From assembly GCA_019321725.1 (NCBI GenBank), contig CM033108.1, forward strand, positions 1,552,501 through 1,616,500: 64,000 nt of DNA, given 5' to 3'. How positions within the stretch are numbered: position 1 is the first letter of the stretch; the number at the start of each line of letters is the position of its first letter. Shown here one piece after another: positions 1 to 17,700 of this stretch. The notes below the pieces were generated by a model, which saw only the letters and a list, made by a program, of their open reading frames with translations, made no database searches and was not told the origin of the DNA. Origin of the DNA: Paulownia fortunei. Lineage: Eukaryota; Streptophyta; Magnoliopsida; Lamiales; Paulowniaceae. A program made the position numbers and the translations under genes.

Positions 1-1478
1 TTTATAGTAATAATTTATACACACTTCTTAATACTATTAAACTTGTAAAAGTTATTATAATAATAAAAAATAAATTATTGTCACTAAATACATATAATTT
101 TTAGTGACACCTTTAATATTACAACATCTTGATTAACATTCTTTTTTTCTATTTGTGCAATATCTATTCACAAATATCATCTATATAGAAATTGGTTGCC
201 AAAATTCGCAAATTGTCATTGATTATTTTAAAAATCGATCTTGTTCAAGTATTATTATCTTGATTCATCCAAAAACTTTAAATTCAGTCATGTATGTATA
301 CATATGTATGAATGTAAACGTATATGTACATATATAATTTTATTGAAGTTTAGACCAATTTGTCTTCATCTTATAAGATGATTCAAGTATTATGGTTAGA
401 CTAAACGTACATTAACAATTTTTTCAAATTTCTCTTATTTTAATTAAATCAAGTTTGATCATTCTCAAGTTGAAATTGTGTACCAAAAATACAATTATTC
501 ATGAGATTTGGGATTTTCAAGCAAATTATAAAGAGTAAAATCTAAACTATCATCAAAACTTTTTGCACCCGAGATTTCAACTATCATTTTGAACCCTAAA
601 CTTTGCACCTCAAACATTTCAAAAATGACATTTTACACCCTAATTTCATCATTTTCTCGACAAATACACTTCGATTCTTTTTTCTTTAAATATTTTTTAA
701 TATTTTCACCCTGGTGAGTTAAAGAATAAAATTGTCAAATCAATTCCTTATTCCAGCTCAATTGCAATAGATCTTCTTGTTTAATTTCAGCTATAACTAG
801 CCCTTTTTTTTTAGAGTCAGATATAATTAGTTAAATGATCAATAATTAACTCAAACAAATAAAATGTACATAAATATTTGCTCAATATGAGTGTTCATTC
901 GGTCAAATCAAACTAAATTGATAGGTCAAAATCATAAATCGAACACCGAATCTAATTAATCGATTTGGTTCAATTTTAATCATTTTTTTTCGGTATTTCA
1001 ATTTGGTTTTCCAGTTAATCGAATTTTTATAAAAAATAAATAAATAATAAATAATAAAATTATAAATATATTTTTTATTTATTAATTTTAGTTTGGGAGA
1101 AAAAAATAAAAAATACTATAAAAATAAATAACAAGTATATAAATATTATATAAAAATATAAAAATTATAATTCGATTTTTGATTCCTAAACGAAATTAAA
1201 AATTGAAACACAAATAAAAAATTTGAAAAATAAAAAATAAAAAATTTAATTTCGATTTGATTGGACTATTAATTCTAAGCACCCTGGGTCTGGGGGTGTA
1301 AAACGCAATTTGTAAAACTTTAGCTAGTAAACATTATGCTTCGGAACCCGATCTATTCCAGGTGGGTTTTATCCTACCCGACATTAATTTCTGTTTACCC
1401 GTCGAACTCTCGTGGTAGTTATACTGTACATTTCTTCCACACTTGCTCTCATACGAAAGGTTTTCATTTTTCTCCGAT
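1..1478. other. AT-rich intergenic region upstream of the PPR gene
   Basis: No credible coding region. The short ORFs here are AT-rich and lack any recognisable motif. Positions 540-670 hold a phrase of the type found at plant MITE or retroelement borders (a run of short statements such as 'tttgcaccc', 'ctttgcacctcaaac'), and 890-1270 holds a segment with inverted-looking arms ('ggtcaaatcaaac' near 903 and 'tttcgatttgattgg' near 1250), which may be a decayed non-autonomous element. Confidence 0.5.
890..1275. repeat. Possible decayed MITE-like element with inverted ends
   Basis: The left end contains GGTCAAATCAAAC and the right end contains TTTCGATTTGATTGG, which are partly inverted relative to each other. 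The interior is extremely AT-rich with no ORF. No target-site duplication was identified, so the class and exact borders are unknown. Confidence 0.3.
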
Positions 1479-3798
1479 ATGCCCCTCCGCAAAGTTTTAC
1501 ACCGAGCCCTGCACACCCTAAATCGCCCACCCAAATCTGTAAATTCACCATATCCGCCGCTGCTGCCACCGCCGCCACTCTTCTCCTCTCCACCGGACAC
1601 CATTCTCGTCAACAAGGCCATATCGATCCTCAAACTCTACCACCCCTCCCACCTCGACCCTTTGATATCCCAATTTACCCCTCAAGCCACCTCCTATTTA
1701 CTCCTCCAGTGCCAGAATAACCAAACCCTAATCCTAAAATTCCTTAATTGGGCTCGCAAATTGCCCTTCTTTAGTAACCAGCTCCAATGCCATTGTCTCT
1801 CTATTCACATTCTCACTCGCTTCAAACTCTATAAGACCGCCCAATCCTTGGCGAGGAAGTTGCCGTAATTTTTCCCGATGATGAAAAGGGCGATTTAGTC
1901 TTTTCATGCCTTAGAGACACGTACCAGGCGTGCAACTCGAGCTCCGCCGTGTTTGATTTGATGGTAAAAGCGTTCTCTAATTTGAAACTGATAGATAGAG
2001 CTTTAAATATTATGAAGTTAGCTAGATATCATGGGTTCATGCCTAGTGTATTGTCCTATAATTCCGTTCTAGAGGCGATAACACGTAGTTCCGCTCGTGG
2101 GTATGTTGAGTTAGCCAGAAATGTGTATCATGATATGATGGATAATGATGTTTCGCCCAATGTTTTTACTTACAACATATTGATTAGGGGGTTGTGCGCA
2201 AACAAAGAAATGGATAGAGGATTAGGTTTCTTGAGGAAATGGAGAAAAAGGGTTGTTTACCGAATGTGGTTACATATAATACCTTGATAGATGCCTATTG
2301 TAAAATGGGGAACATCAACGAGGCATGTGCATTACTGAAATTGATGTGGGAGAAGAATTTGGAGCCAAATGTGATTACGTACAATGTGATAATCAATGGG
2401 TTGTGTCGAGAAGGGAGGATGAAGGAGACAAATAAGGTTTTTGAGGCGATGAAGGGAAAGGGTTTGGTTCCAGATGAAATTACGTATAATACACTTGTCA
2501 ATGGGTATTGTAAAGAGGGAAATTTTCACCAAGCTCTTGTTTTACATGCAGAGATGGTGAGGAATGGGTTGTCTCCCAATGTGGTGACTTATACTTCTTT
2601 GATACATAGTATGTGTAAAGCGAGAAATACACATCGAGCCATGGAGTTCTTCGACCAAATGCAGATCAGGGGACTGAGCCCAAATGAGAAAACATATACA
2701 ACTTTGATTGATGGTTTCTCTCAGCAGGGGTTCATGGCTGAAGCTTACAGACTTCTAAGTGAAATGATTAGTAGGGGCTTGTCACCCTCCATTGTAACTT
2801 ACAATGCATTGATCAATGGGCATTGTGTGTCAGGTAGGATCGACGATGGCTTAGAACTGATAAACAATATGATAGCCAAAGGAGTTTGTCCAGATGTTGT
2901 GAGTTACAGTACAATCATATCTGGGTTCTGTAGAAATTTTGATTTAGATAAGGCATTCCAAATGAAAGAAGAGATGATTGAGAAGGGAATTTTCCCAGAT
3001 GCCATTACTTATTCATCGTTGATTCAAGGTCTTTGTGGACAAAGGAGATTGATTGAAGCTTGTGAATTATTTAAAGAAATGTGGAAACTAAGTTTGCAGC
3101 CTGATAAGTGTACATACACTACTCTTATTAACGCTTATTGTGCAGAAGATGATATTGGAAGTGCAATTCGTCTCCATAATGAAATGATTAATAAGGGTTT
3201 CTTTCCTGATGTTGTTACCTACAGTGTGTTAATAAACGGGCTAAACAAGCAGGCTCGCAGTAAGGAAGCAAAGCGGCTTCTTTTCAAGTTGTTCTATGAG
3301 CAATCTGTTCCTTATGATGTTACGTATGATTTGTTAATAGAAAGCTGTAGTAATATTGAATTTCGGAGTGTGGTAGCTCTTATAAAGGGATTCTGCATGA
3401 AAGGTTTGATGAATGAAGCGGATCGAGTTTTTAAGTCAATGCTTCAGAAAAATCACATGCCTAGTGAAGCAGTTTATAATGTTCTCATACATGGTCATTG
3501 TAGAGCTGGGAATTTGCAGAAAGCGATTGATCTTTACAGAGAAATGGTGAACCATGGACTAGTTCCTCATGCTGTAACTGTTATTGCTATAACTAATGAA
3601 CTCCACAAAGTTGGAATGGCGGAGGAGCTGAGTCAAATTTTACAAGATACATTAAGAAGCTGCAAAATCATTGATGGTGACCCTGCCAAAGTCCTTCTGG
3701 AGGTCAACTACAAAGAAGGGAACATGGATGCGGTATTTAATATTCTCACAGAGATGGCCAAGGATGGCCTTCTTCCAAATGAAGTAAGAACTGCTTAG
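1479..3798 (+). CDS. P-class pentatricopeptide repeat protein, EMB2745-like, with two single-base frameshifts
   Basis: Intronless gene for a protein of about 773 residues once two frame breaks are bridged. It closely resembles Arabidopsis At5g39710 (EMB2745), a PPR protein needed for embryo development: the N-terminal block (LKFLNWARKLPFF, LSIHILTRFKLYKTAQSLA), the ordered array of 35-residue PPR motifs (repeated V-TYNTLI-G-CK forms) and the C-terminal end (AKDGLLPNEV) are collinear with it. The most upstream ATG of the frame is 1479; codons from 1443 also fit the frame but begin with TTG. Frame changes occur near 1853 and near 2236. In both places one missing G in a short G-run (gcg-gag and ttg-gag contexts) would restore the family sequence. 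The segment from 2239 to the stop is uninterrupted. P-class PPR proteins bind organelle RNA. The N-terminus is basic and Ser/Pro-rich, compatible with an organelle presequence but not decisive. The gene could be a real pseudogene, but the isolated single-base form of both breaks favours sequence error. Confidence 0.85.
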
Positions 3799-4215
3799 GC
3801 ATGTGAATGAATTATTTGGCCAAAGAGTTGAGTTTATATGGAATCACTATGCTGTTCGTGTAAAAATGAATTTCATAGTGCAATGGGTGGATGGAGTGAA
3901 TACACTTTGGACGTTGGCCATGCTTTTGTTCACATTACTGGGGCTGGACTGATGATGAATTTCATTTTCAGACTACAAGTTTTATTTATGATATCATGTC
4001 AAGGTACTTGGTCAGTTTATACAAGATTTATCAAGAAGCTGCTAGGTCACTGATGGTGGTATAGCTGAATTTTTTGTTGAGGCCAGCCACAAAGAAAGGA
4101 AAATTAGATGCAGCATTTAATACTCTAACTGAGATGGCCTTCTTTGGAGTGAGGTAAGAACTGCTTAGATTTCTGAATGGATAGTATGATAAAAGGAGTT
4201 ACTTTTGGAATAACA
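3630..4215 (+). repeat. Degenerate tandem duplication of the PPR gene 3' end
   Basis: The segment around 3635-3840 (last ~55 codons, stop and start of the 3' UTR) reappears in diverged form at about 4010-4215, offset by about 370 bases. Shared phrases include AAGAAGCTGC, a TGATGGTG block, 'GATGCxGxATTTAATAxTCT', 'GAGATGGCC' and 'GTAAGAACTGCTTAG'. The second copy does not keep an open frame, so it is a relic inside or just beyond the 3' UTR. Confidence 0.75.
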
Positions 4216-5113
4216 AACCTATCTCATGAAGAAATGAAAATCATATGGTGTTGAACATGAACCTGCCAATCTTTCTCATCTTTGGTGCTATGTAGGAATG
4301 AGTCTTTTGGATTGTCGGTTGATTGGTTACTGATATCATGTTTCAGGTGCGCATCTCCGGCTCCAGGATCGTCTACTGCTGTGTGTGTTTCTGTTGTTGC
4401 CAGTAAATTACACCAATTTTTAAGCATCAAGAGTTGAATCTCTTCTGGCTTTACGTTCAAATGCTGTTTGGTTGATGCATTCTGGTCAATCAAATCTGGT
4501 GGTGGAGGATTGTTTTTTCAGTGGGTGGGTGGAAGGCGAAATATGGTGTGTGTGTGGGGGGGGGGGGGGTGCTGGGGGGCGGGCGGTGGCGCAATATGAC
4601 GAGTTGTGGCCACATAGCAGTCTGTTTTTGTTCTTTGTTTTTTAAATGATCATAGTAGTGTATTGTTCGAAAATTATTCTAGTGTAGTTTCAGCAGATCC
4701 AATTTTGCTTCTAGCATGCCGTGTTTTAGGAATGGAAACTGTTTAACAAAAACAGGTTTCCATGAATATGTACAATTGCAGCTAGGGAACAGCCCTTTGA
4801 AGGTTATTATCTTAGTCTTAGAATTTTTCTAATTTATGCAAACAGAAAACAAATTTGATATTAGGTTAAAATAAAAAGAAAAAAACACAAATAAAACGCA
4901 GGTTATTAATTTGAGATCAATCCATCAAGTTTGTGTCACAAAAAATTCCGTCAAACAAAGCAGTTTTTTCATCGCTGGTTTCATGTATGAAGCTCGATCA
5001 CATGCGCTAAAATTTTAATGTATTTGATGCAAATGAACATTTAACAATTCTCAACTTATTTAAAAAAGCAAATTCTAAACATCCTTCAAATTTATCTTGA
5101 TCTCCATTTCAGT
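4216..5113. other. Intergenic region between PPR and SCPL genes (convergent 3' ends)
   Basis: No gene seen. It contains a TG-rich stretch running into about 14 consecutive Gs at 4545-4585 followed by further G-rich sequence, then ordinary AT-rich sequence. A reverse-strand ORF at 4224-4493 has no recognisable motif. Confidence 0.6.
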
Positions 5114-7538
<2,425 letters not shown>

Positions 7539-7547
7539 TCAAACTGT

Positions 7548-7566
7548 TCCTTTTATAGTATAAGTT
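7548..7566 (-). promoter_or_regulatory. TATA box of SCPL copy 1
   Basis: Reading on the minus strand, ACTATAAAAGG lies about 45-50 bases before the ATG at 7508. The second SCPL copy has a similar TATAAAAG at nearly the same distance, which supports it as a core promoter. Confidence 0.6.
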
Positions 7567-10266
7567 TTGAAACATGTTGGAAATATCGTGTTTGTCCATG
7601 TTCTGTTGGATTGGCAACTGAATGGTATTCACAACGTTTGTGGAAGCTTGAGTTTATGTTGGGGTCCACCACCAAAAGTGGGGCCCGTCCATAAGAGGAA
7701 AGCCCAGTCAACACGATTCTCCGACCAATTTTGTGTCTCAAGTTTGATGATTAGGAGTATTTGGTTGTCGAGTACTCAAGAAATAGTTTTTTTGTGTTTT
7801 TCTTTAGTTGACTCAAGAAAAAAGTTTTGAGTATATTTTGGAATCACTAAACAGCCCACTAGAGTTTAGCCATCAATCAAGGAAAATCATATTTTTGTAG
7901 AGAGAATTAAGAGAAATTTGAGATTGTATTACTTGATTTTGCTTATAGATGATATTAGCTCCTCGATTATAAGGTGTTTTTCTAGTGTTCTAGAGATGTT
8001 CAAGAGGTTTTTCTGATGTATATTGGTTGAGTTTTGTTAAGTGATAGTGGAGTAATACTTGATTTTGCTTATTGGATGCTTGTTCCGTTATTTCTTACCT
8101 TTTCATTTAGAATTTTTCATATTAGCTTTGATATCTCATTTTTCACTTCATTTTTCTTCGTGAATTTGTGTATATTTTTTGGCATAATTATTTGTTATAA
8201 TCTGTTCGTCCTGATTGGCCTGTCTCATATTCCCAATAATTTATAACATATTTATGATGATTTATGTTTGGGACCTTAAAAAATACAAACATAATATTAG
8301 ACATATGCCCCCCCCAAAAAAAAGAAACAAAAGATTGTTGAACACTTCACTGTACAAACACTAGCAGCTCAGCCGGCCCTTTTTAGTCCCTCTAAACAAC
8401 TCTACTACTTTGTCACCATGTCTTTCATCTGTTTCAAGAGCAAAGCTGGCTTCATTTTTAAACAAACATTTGTGTAATAAGGGTTTAAGCATTTAATTCG
8501 ACTAGAAAAAGATATATACTTTCGATGTAAATAACATAATTTAAATAAATTTAGAAATAAAAACATTAAAACAGTATTATATTTTAGGGTAAATGGCACT
8601 TCAAGTCGTCAAATTTAATCATTTTTGGTATTTTACGCCTCAAAATAGCTTCATAGCACCTTAATCTCTCAACTTACATTTATTGTTGAACTTTGCTCCC
8701 AATGATATTTTTAAATTAAATTTTTACCAAAAAATTCTTTGTCAACAGCTATTGCGTAATATTTTTTTTCCACCTCTTTCCTGCTTAAAAAGCTATGAAA
8801 AAGTCTTCGTAAAATAAAATGAATTTTAATACAGGAAATATGCATTTTCTCCCATCTTTTCCATTGAAAAGTCAAAAAAATATTTCGTAATATTACTACC
8901 AACGGTAAAGACAAAACTACAATGCTTTTGCTGCAAAAAATGTTAGTCGTAGTATGAGAAACAAGTTAAATAATTGCGAATAGTGGTTATAACTAATATT
9001 AATCATGTCACTAGAGACACTAGATCTCATCCTTACGTGACTATATAAATATTGTGTTCTCCATTGTTGTCGTCCACAATGAAAATGCATATTTCTCATA
9101 TTTCAATCAATATTATTTATAAAAAAAGTATCAGTATTTGTCTTGTATTCATTATTGACAGTAATAGAAAAATATTGCAAAACCTATTGCTTGACTTTTG
9201 AACACAGAAGATAAGGAAAAAATGTGCGGCTGATGAAAAGTTTTACGGTGAAAATTTAATTTGATTATGTCATTGGGACAATGTACTATAATAAATATAA
9301 ATTAAGAAGGTAAAGTACTAATAAATTACTTTCCAAGGTAAAATGCCTTATATTTTAATATGTAAAATTTCACAATGTAATATTAAGAAATGTAACTATT
9401 TGACCTCTAGTCTTTAATCTTTATTTTCCAACACAAATCGACTCAATACATGTTATTAATGACTTTAATTATTTTTATATTTCCTCATTACGCATTCATA
9501 TTAGATATCTAGTCAAAAAAAAAAATTGCAACTAATACTTATATATTATCATCAATTTACATAGTAATATTAACCAAATTTTCACTTCAATCTGACAAAC
9601 AACCCCATTATTGCCACTCAATAATTGTTCCAAACTTCATTTTCTTTATTTAACTCTTTCTTTCATTTTCATTAAATTTCAGATTGTGTTTGTAATCTTG
9701 CAACCTTTTTTTTCTTTCACTATCTACTGGGATAGTTTTAAGAGGATTTAGGCAAAACAGTGGTGCTCTAAAAACCTTCCCAAGTCTATTTTTAGGGGCT
9801 CCAAATGCAGCAATTTTAAGTGCTTTATATTTAATATTTAATGCCAATTGGAGAGTAACGTATTGACATCTTTCAGTGCAATGAAAAAACTTAAATTTTG
9901 TACATATTGTTCCAATCAAATTCTTGTGCCAATCTTGTTCTTGAGAATCACCTTTTGTAGCTTGTTGGAACTTGAACCTTTTGAAGTTTATATTTAATAG
10001 TTCCATCCTCGTAAGTAAGTCGTCGAATTGCAGTAATTGTCACCATGTATATATTTTGTGTATAATAGTTTTACACGTGACAGGATAATGCAATGTAATA
10101 AAAGGTATAATGAAATTTGCAATAGAAAATCCATTCATAAATGATATGACATTCTATGTAAAGATGTCAAACCAATTCAACTCAGACTGTGATAAAGAAA
10201 ATAGACACTTTGTAGGTAATAATTTGTGATTTAAGCAGTTCAAACATTTCTCTACACAGTTTATGT
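7567..10266. other. Intergenic region between the two SCPL genes
   Basis: About 2.7 kb with no recognisable gene. It is AT-rich; a stretch near 8590-8700 ('taaatggcacttcaag', 'ttttacgcctc') resembles the ends of plant non-autonomous repeats. A reverse ORF at 9650-10006 is open for 118 codons but matches nothing I recognise. Confidence 0.5.
9650..10006 (-). CDS. Unrecognised 118-codon ORF, doubtful
   Basis: Open reading frame with a true ATG at 10006. It is basic, with no signal peptide, membrane segment or known motif visible. The middle (AAFGAPKNRLGKVFRAPLF, CLNPLKTIPVD) is less biased in composition than the surrounding random ORFs, which is the only reason to list it. It sits alone between the two SCPL genes. 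It may be a relic exon, a transposon fragment or chance. Confidence 0.15.
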   Translation of the reverse strand: MELLNINFKRFKFQQATKGDSQEQDWHKNLIGTICTKFKFFHCTERCQYVTLQLALNIKYKALKIAAFGAPKNRLGKVFRAPLFCLNPLKTIPVDSERKKRLQDYKHNLKFNENERKS

Positions 10267-12694
<2,428 letters not shown>

Positions 12695-12748
12695 CTTTTC
12701 AATGCTTTTGGGAGGGGTGGGGTGGGGGGGAGTTGGCTCTCCTCTTTC

Positions 12749-12760
12749 TTTTATAAAGAC
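12749..12760 (-). promoter_or_regulatory. TATA box of SCPL copy 2
   Basis: On the minus strand TTTATAAAAGAAAG lies about 55-60 bases before the ATG at 12694, matching the arrangement in copy 1. Confidence 0.55.
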
Positions 12761-14724
12761 TTTGTAAATTTGAAATTGTTGAAAATATCGTTTTATGTTC
12801 TTGTTTGGACTCATTTACAATGAGTTGATGATATTCACTATGTTTCAATCTTTTTATTATTAGGCCGAGTTTATAGAAACTTTGGAATCATAACTTTCAG
12901 ACATCCAAATAGTATTAGCATCACATGAACTTGTCAATATTTTGGCATCCAGCCAAAAAACTGCATAAAAGAAGCTGACACAAGAAATCTTTACCAGCTG
13001 GACGCGGGCTAAGAGCTTCCTACTCTCCTGGACAATGATGGCCCTGATAAACTGGCTTGGCTTCCTTCATCTAGATTCAAGAATTAGTTTAATTGAGTAG
13101 ATTGAATAATTTCATCACATTCTTTCAGACATTGATCTTTTCTTTTTTTGGGTATGATGGTTAAACTCTAAGAAGTTCTATGTTTTGGTGATCATCCAAT
13201 TTCCAAAGAACAAAATTTCAAAGATGTTAACGAAAAATTAAGAAAACAAGCTCTATATGAATTTTACTGTTTTCCACATTAAGAAAACCATCTAATTGGC
13301 AGACCTTTATCACAGTTAACTGTTGATATTGAAATCATGTTTGATTTGTACATCAAAGAGAAAGAAGCCATATCCAACAGTTATTTTCTACTAATTATTA
13401 TTCAACTAATTTTTTATTTGTACCATGTTTGAAAATGTGCTAACAGATCCTTGTTTTGTTTTGTTTTTTTCCTTGGTTTTGTTTATAGCCCAAGTAACTA
13501 CAAATAATTGTTTGTTCATTTGTTACTACAGTTTTCATCAATGAAAAAAGAGTTGGCCCCACTTGCTCAGGCAGGTGTTTTTGTTTGGTTCTTTCTTTTT
13601 CTTTTTTTTTTTTTTTGAACTCTTCTGAGCTTCTTTATCATATGGAGAGGAAACTCTCTCCCCAGTTAGATACAATGATCTAAGTGTTTGTCGTCATCTT
13701 TTAAATTTTTAAAACCATTTAGATTAAATAATTGTTCTAAAGTTTCTCCTTAAAACTTTATCGCAACTGTTGACATTTTTTTCTTGCAATAAATTATTGG
13801 CGTAATTAGTAATCATCGTATCATGTTATTGTGTGCTCATTATGTAACAAGAATCACGTATATTCCCAGTCGTGTGGCAAGAATTATAATTTTTAAAGAA
13901 TCCTTATGTCACTACATACCTATGTAAGAACCTATGATAATCCAACACCACCGACTTGTATTTTCTAAGGAGAGTGAGGTTTTAGTTCGGTTCTTTTTTC
14001 TGTTCCTCTTATGTAAAATGAGCAACTCTATGAAGAAAACAAAGAAGTTTATCATATTTCATCTTCGTTTTTCTTCCTATGGAGTGGAAGAAGATGCCAA
14101 ATGTAGTATCGGCCTATATCAGTCAATTTCAAAAATGACATCCTATTCAATCAAATATTAGGCCTTCTTCGTTAATAACTAACTCATGGAATATTGGCAT
14201 CTGAAAAATGTGCTCTGAACAACTTTCAACAGCAAAAACAGTTTCGTATTTTGCATGTTGATTATATAACCAGATACACATAATTGAATAAAGAAACCCA
14301 ATTAGTTAGGACTAGTTCTAGAGTCATATTTATGTGCAGATGTAGAAATACATGTAATCGATTTCCATCTTATAATATAACATAGACGACCGAGGGAAAT
14401 TCTATGTCTATTTTAAGAGTGTAGGAGGGGTCGGAGGGGAAGAAATACATGCTAACAACTGGGTGTATACCACCCGGTCTCTGACAATTTAACATTGTGA
14501 AACCTAAAAAGAATGATAATTAGCAAGACTAGAACCATTCTAGCCCAGCTCTTCAAAGTCAAAATTTTGAGTTTTAATCCCACCCAAAAAAAGAAAAAGA
14601 AGAAACAAGGATAGTTTCACATGATATTCAATCAAGCTTACAACATTCATCATCCCACAGACTTCGGGGTTTCAAGTTCATTTGGCAAAATCACTGACAA
14701 GCTCAACACAGGCAGCTTAGGAGA
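12761..14724. other. Intergenic region between SCPL copy 2 and the RBP45/47-like gene
   Basis: No coding region or RNA gene recognised. It includes a T-rich homopolymer stretch near 13590-13615. The part nearest 14725 is likely 3' UTR of the RNA-binding protein gene. Confidence 0.55.
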
Positions 14725-17700
14725 TTAGCTTACTGGCTGCTGGTGGTTCCCGTGACCATTTGAAGATGCCCCATAGGCTGCACCAGCGTAACCATATCCA
14801 TTGTAACCTTGCCTTCCATAGTAAGCCCCATTCCACAGATTATTATGATCCACTCTCAACTGCCAAACAATAAAGAAACACAAAGGAGATAGTCAAACAA
14901 AAAACAGAGGGATTATTTGATGGGGACCTAAAAAAGGCCAGTAGCATTCTCTCTCACTTGTATTATATCTTTGGCAGGATATGTCACTAACTTTCAATTT
15001 TATTCGTGAAGAGATGATAATTTGCATAATGGAATTGGTACAGAACTATATACATAGTATCCTATCATGTTTCTGTCGGTCATATTGTGGGGAAACAAAG
15101 GTTCAACATTCAGTCTCTAAGGTAATCCAGCATATAAGTCAGATACTTACACTACTGAACTCGGTTCTCTACATATAAGTCAGATACGTACACTACTGAA
15201 CTCGGTTCTCTTCTTTTTTGCTAATGGTTGCGAACTCTTAGAATATTACTGAAGCCACAGAAGGTATAAGGACATTTACTGTAAAGCCAACACAAATTAG
15301 TTAACATGGTAAACAATTGCCACTTCCTTCTAAAGGAATCTGGCTACTCCAACATGGAAATACCAAAGACAAATGGTACAAATTAAGAACAGAAGATTTA
15401 CCTGCTTGTTACCCAGATTTCGACCCCAAGAAAGACGAACTGTCTGCTTGCCAATAGCTGCCCCATTTAAACTCTGAATTGCATCCTCTGCATTGCTTCT
15501 GTTGAAATGGAAAATCGAAAGGGTCATGCCATGGTTACTTTAACCATGCATCTTAAACAATGATGTAGCAACTTCCCTTATTGCAGCAATCCTACAATAC
15601 TCATAGTTATGGTTATTTCAATTGCTCATATATCCACGATAATCTATAGATAAATAACATTCACCACTATTTACTTCCTCCGCAGCCATAGAAGCAACAA
15701 TTCAGAAGGATCAAGAACCTCCATTAACAACGTTAAGAAAAGCACTTTCTAGATCTTGTACACAATGCACTGATATGGTATGGGTTTGGCCTGGTTCATG
15801 ATAGGCTCATTTGAGCAGGGTCTCAAATGAAATGGGCTAGTTGGTAGTCTTTTATGGGCCCCAATCCAGAAGGTTTTTGGTATTTCTATTGCTTACATTC
15901 AGATAGTAGCTTGGCGGGCTACGCATTTAATAGACCTTAGATCTGAGCTAAGGTGGTTCAGCACGCTGAAGGTTACCTGGCAATAAACAAGTCCGAGCTG
16001 GAATGCTCGGCTCATAGCTAGAAGATCATTCATTCTTACTCGAGCTGATCTGAGTAGCTCGGGCATAATACTATAAATAAAGATATCGTGGTTTAAGTCT
16101 AAGCTGACCTGATAATCATCACTACAGGACAAAGTCAGGTAATTATCTATGGATAATGATAGGAAATATAATCTAAAGTAAATCACTAGACTGATGACGT
16201 GTACACTAGGCAATTATAACAATAAATGGGCAAAATCCCTCTTTTGCCCCAGGCAATGTCACTCTATAAATAAGAGCATTAAGTTCCAAGCAAATGATTC
16301 TATTCTATTTCCATACATTTCTATTATAATATACATTTTTGCTCTGATATCTTGAGTGAATATACTTCATGGCTTATTACTGACTTAAGCATCGGACTGT
16401 CTACATTAGGCCTCCCCCAAGGCTTTGCAGGTCGGATCTACACAATTCACGGGCTGGAACGAATTGACCAGTGGGCTAGGTGTTGCTGAGGCTCGTGGGT
16501 CAAGTATTCTTGAATGTGTTGGATTTGTAACACATCAGTACCTTACACTTTATGAGAGATTAACAAAAACGAAAGATGTACTGTGTAAAAAAACTCACAA
16601 ATAGGTGAGCAAGAAAAACACAAGATAGTTAGAGACCACTGCTTCTGGTATGGGATAAAACTATCCCCACCATAGATTATGAAGTGGATGATAAAAATGA
16701 TTTGCAGTTAATGCTGAAATCTTCATCAGCAAACAATCTGTTTCTGAAAAATCCTCCATAACATGCAAAAGAGTTTACTTACTGCATGAGAAGAGATATA
16801 CAGAATACAACAATATTATTGCAAATTATGTGATAATAATTACCTAATTAAAACATTTTTTCACAATCCAGCCAAGATTCCTTTAACAGGGCAAATGACA
16901 TCGCATATTATTTGTATATTTTTGACATATACATTGATTACATAGTATACCACATCAATTGTGGGACAAAATTTGGATGGTTTTATAAGTGGGTGCAATA
17001 GACTTCTCTATTGTGTCTGTGTGTTCAACTGTAATTTCTATTTCAAAGATTGTTTTGATGGAAAGTATGTAGCAATTATCAAGAGGCTTTTCTTCTTGGC
17101 TTGTGGAAAGGCATTTCTTTTCCACTTTCCCTTTGTTGGTACAAAAAAAATGCATAGCATAATAGCAAACCCTTCTTCCCCACCCATACAGCAAAGTAGG
17201 AAATGAAAAACAGTCTCCATTACTCAAAACTGCAAGCAGATAATCCATTTTTTATTTTTTTAATTGTTCACCTTACACTTAAAATGTATTTCAGAAATTC
17301 TAAGATGTACACCAGCACACTCAATTAGGTAATCATCCAGTTTCTTGTTCTACTACACTTAAATATGTTTTCATGAAACCAAACTTTTTTTTATAATTTC
17401 ACGTGCATGACAGATGTATTTCTAAACAAAAAAATTTGCACTAACAAACCACACCACAGAATTACCTGTTTGCAAATTGTACAAAACCACATCCCTTTCC
17501 AGCTGGTATTTTTACAGAGACAACCTCGCCATATGGAAAAAAGACTCTCTAAGCTCTTCATCAGTGACATCAGAGTCCAGTCCCCCCACAAATATCTAAA
17601 ACAAACATGGGTGATTTGGGTTAGTCATGGTATAAATTTCTAATAACTAACTTCCAAACGGGAGCAGGACTCACTGTCGTGTTAGATGAATCATTCTCTG

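Noticed and set aside
1334..1633. Reverse-strand ORFs over the PPR start (including 1384-1593)
   Set aside because: Antisense shadows of the PPR N-terminal coding region.
4224..4493. Reverse ORF of 89 codons after the PPR gene
   Set aside because: Hydrophilic but unlike any known family; overlaps the probable 3' UTR and PPR relic; no supporting promoter or splice signals.
15131..15212. Short direct repeats that might suggest a CRISPR-like array
   Set aside because: Only two units with no spacers, in a plant intron; simple tandem duplication.
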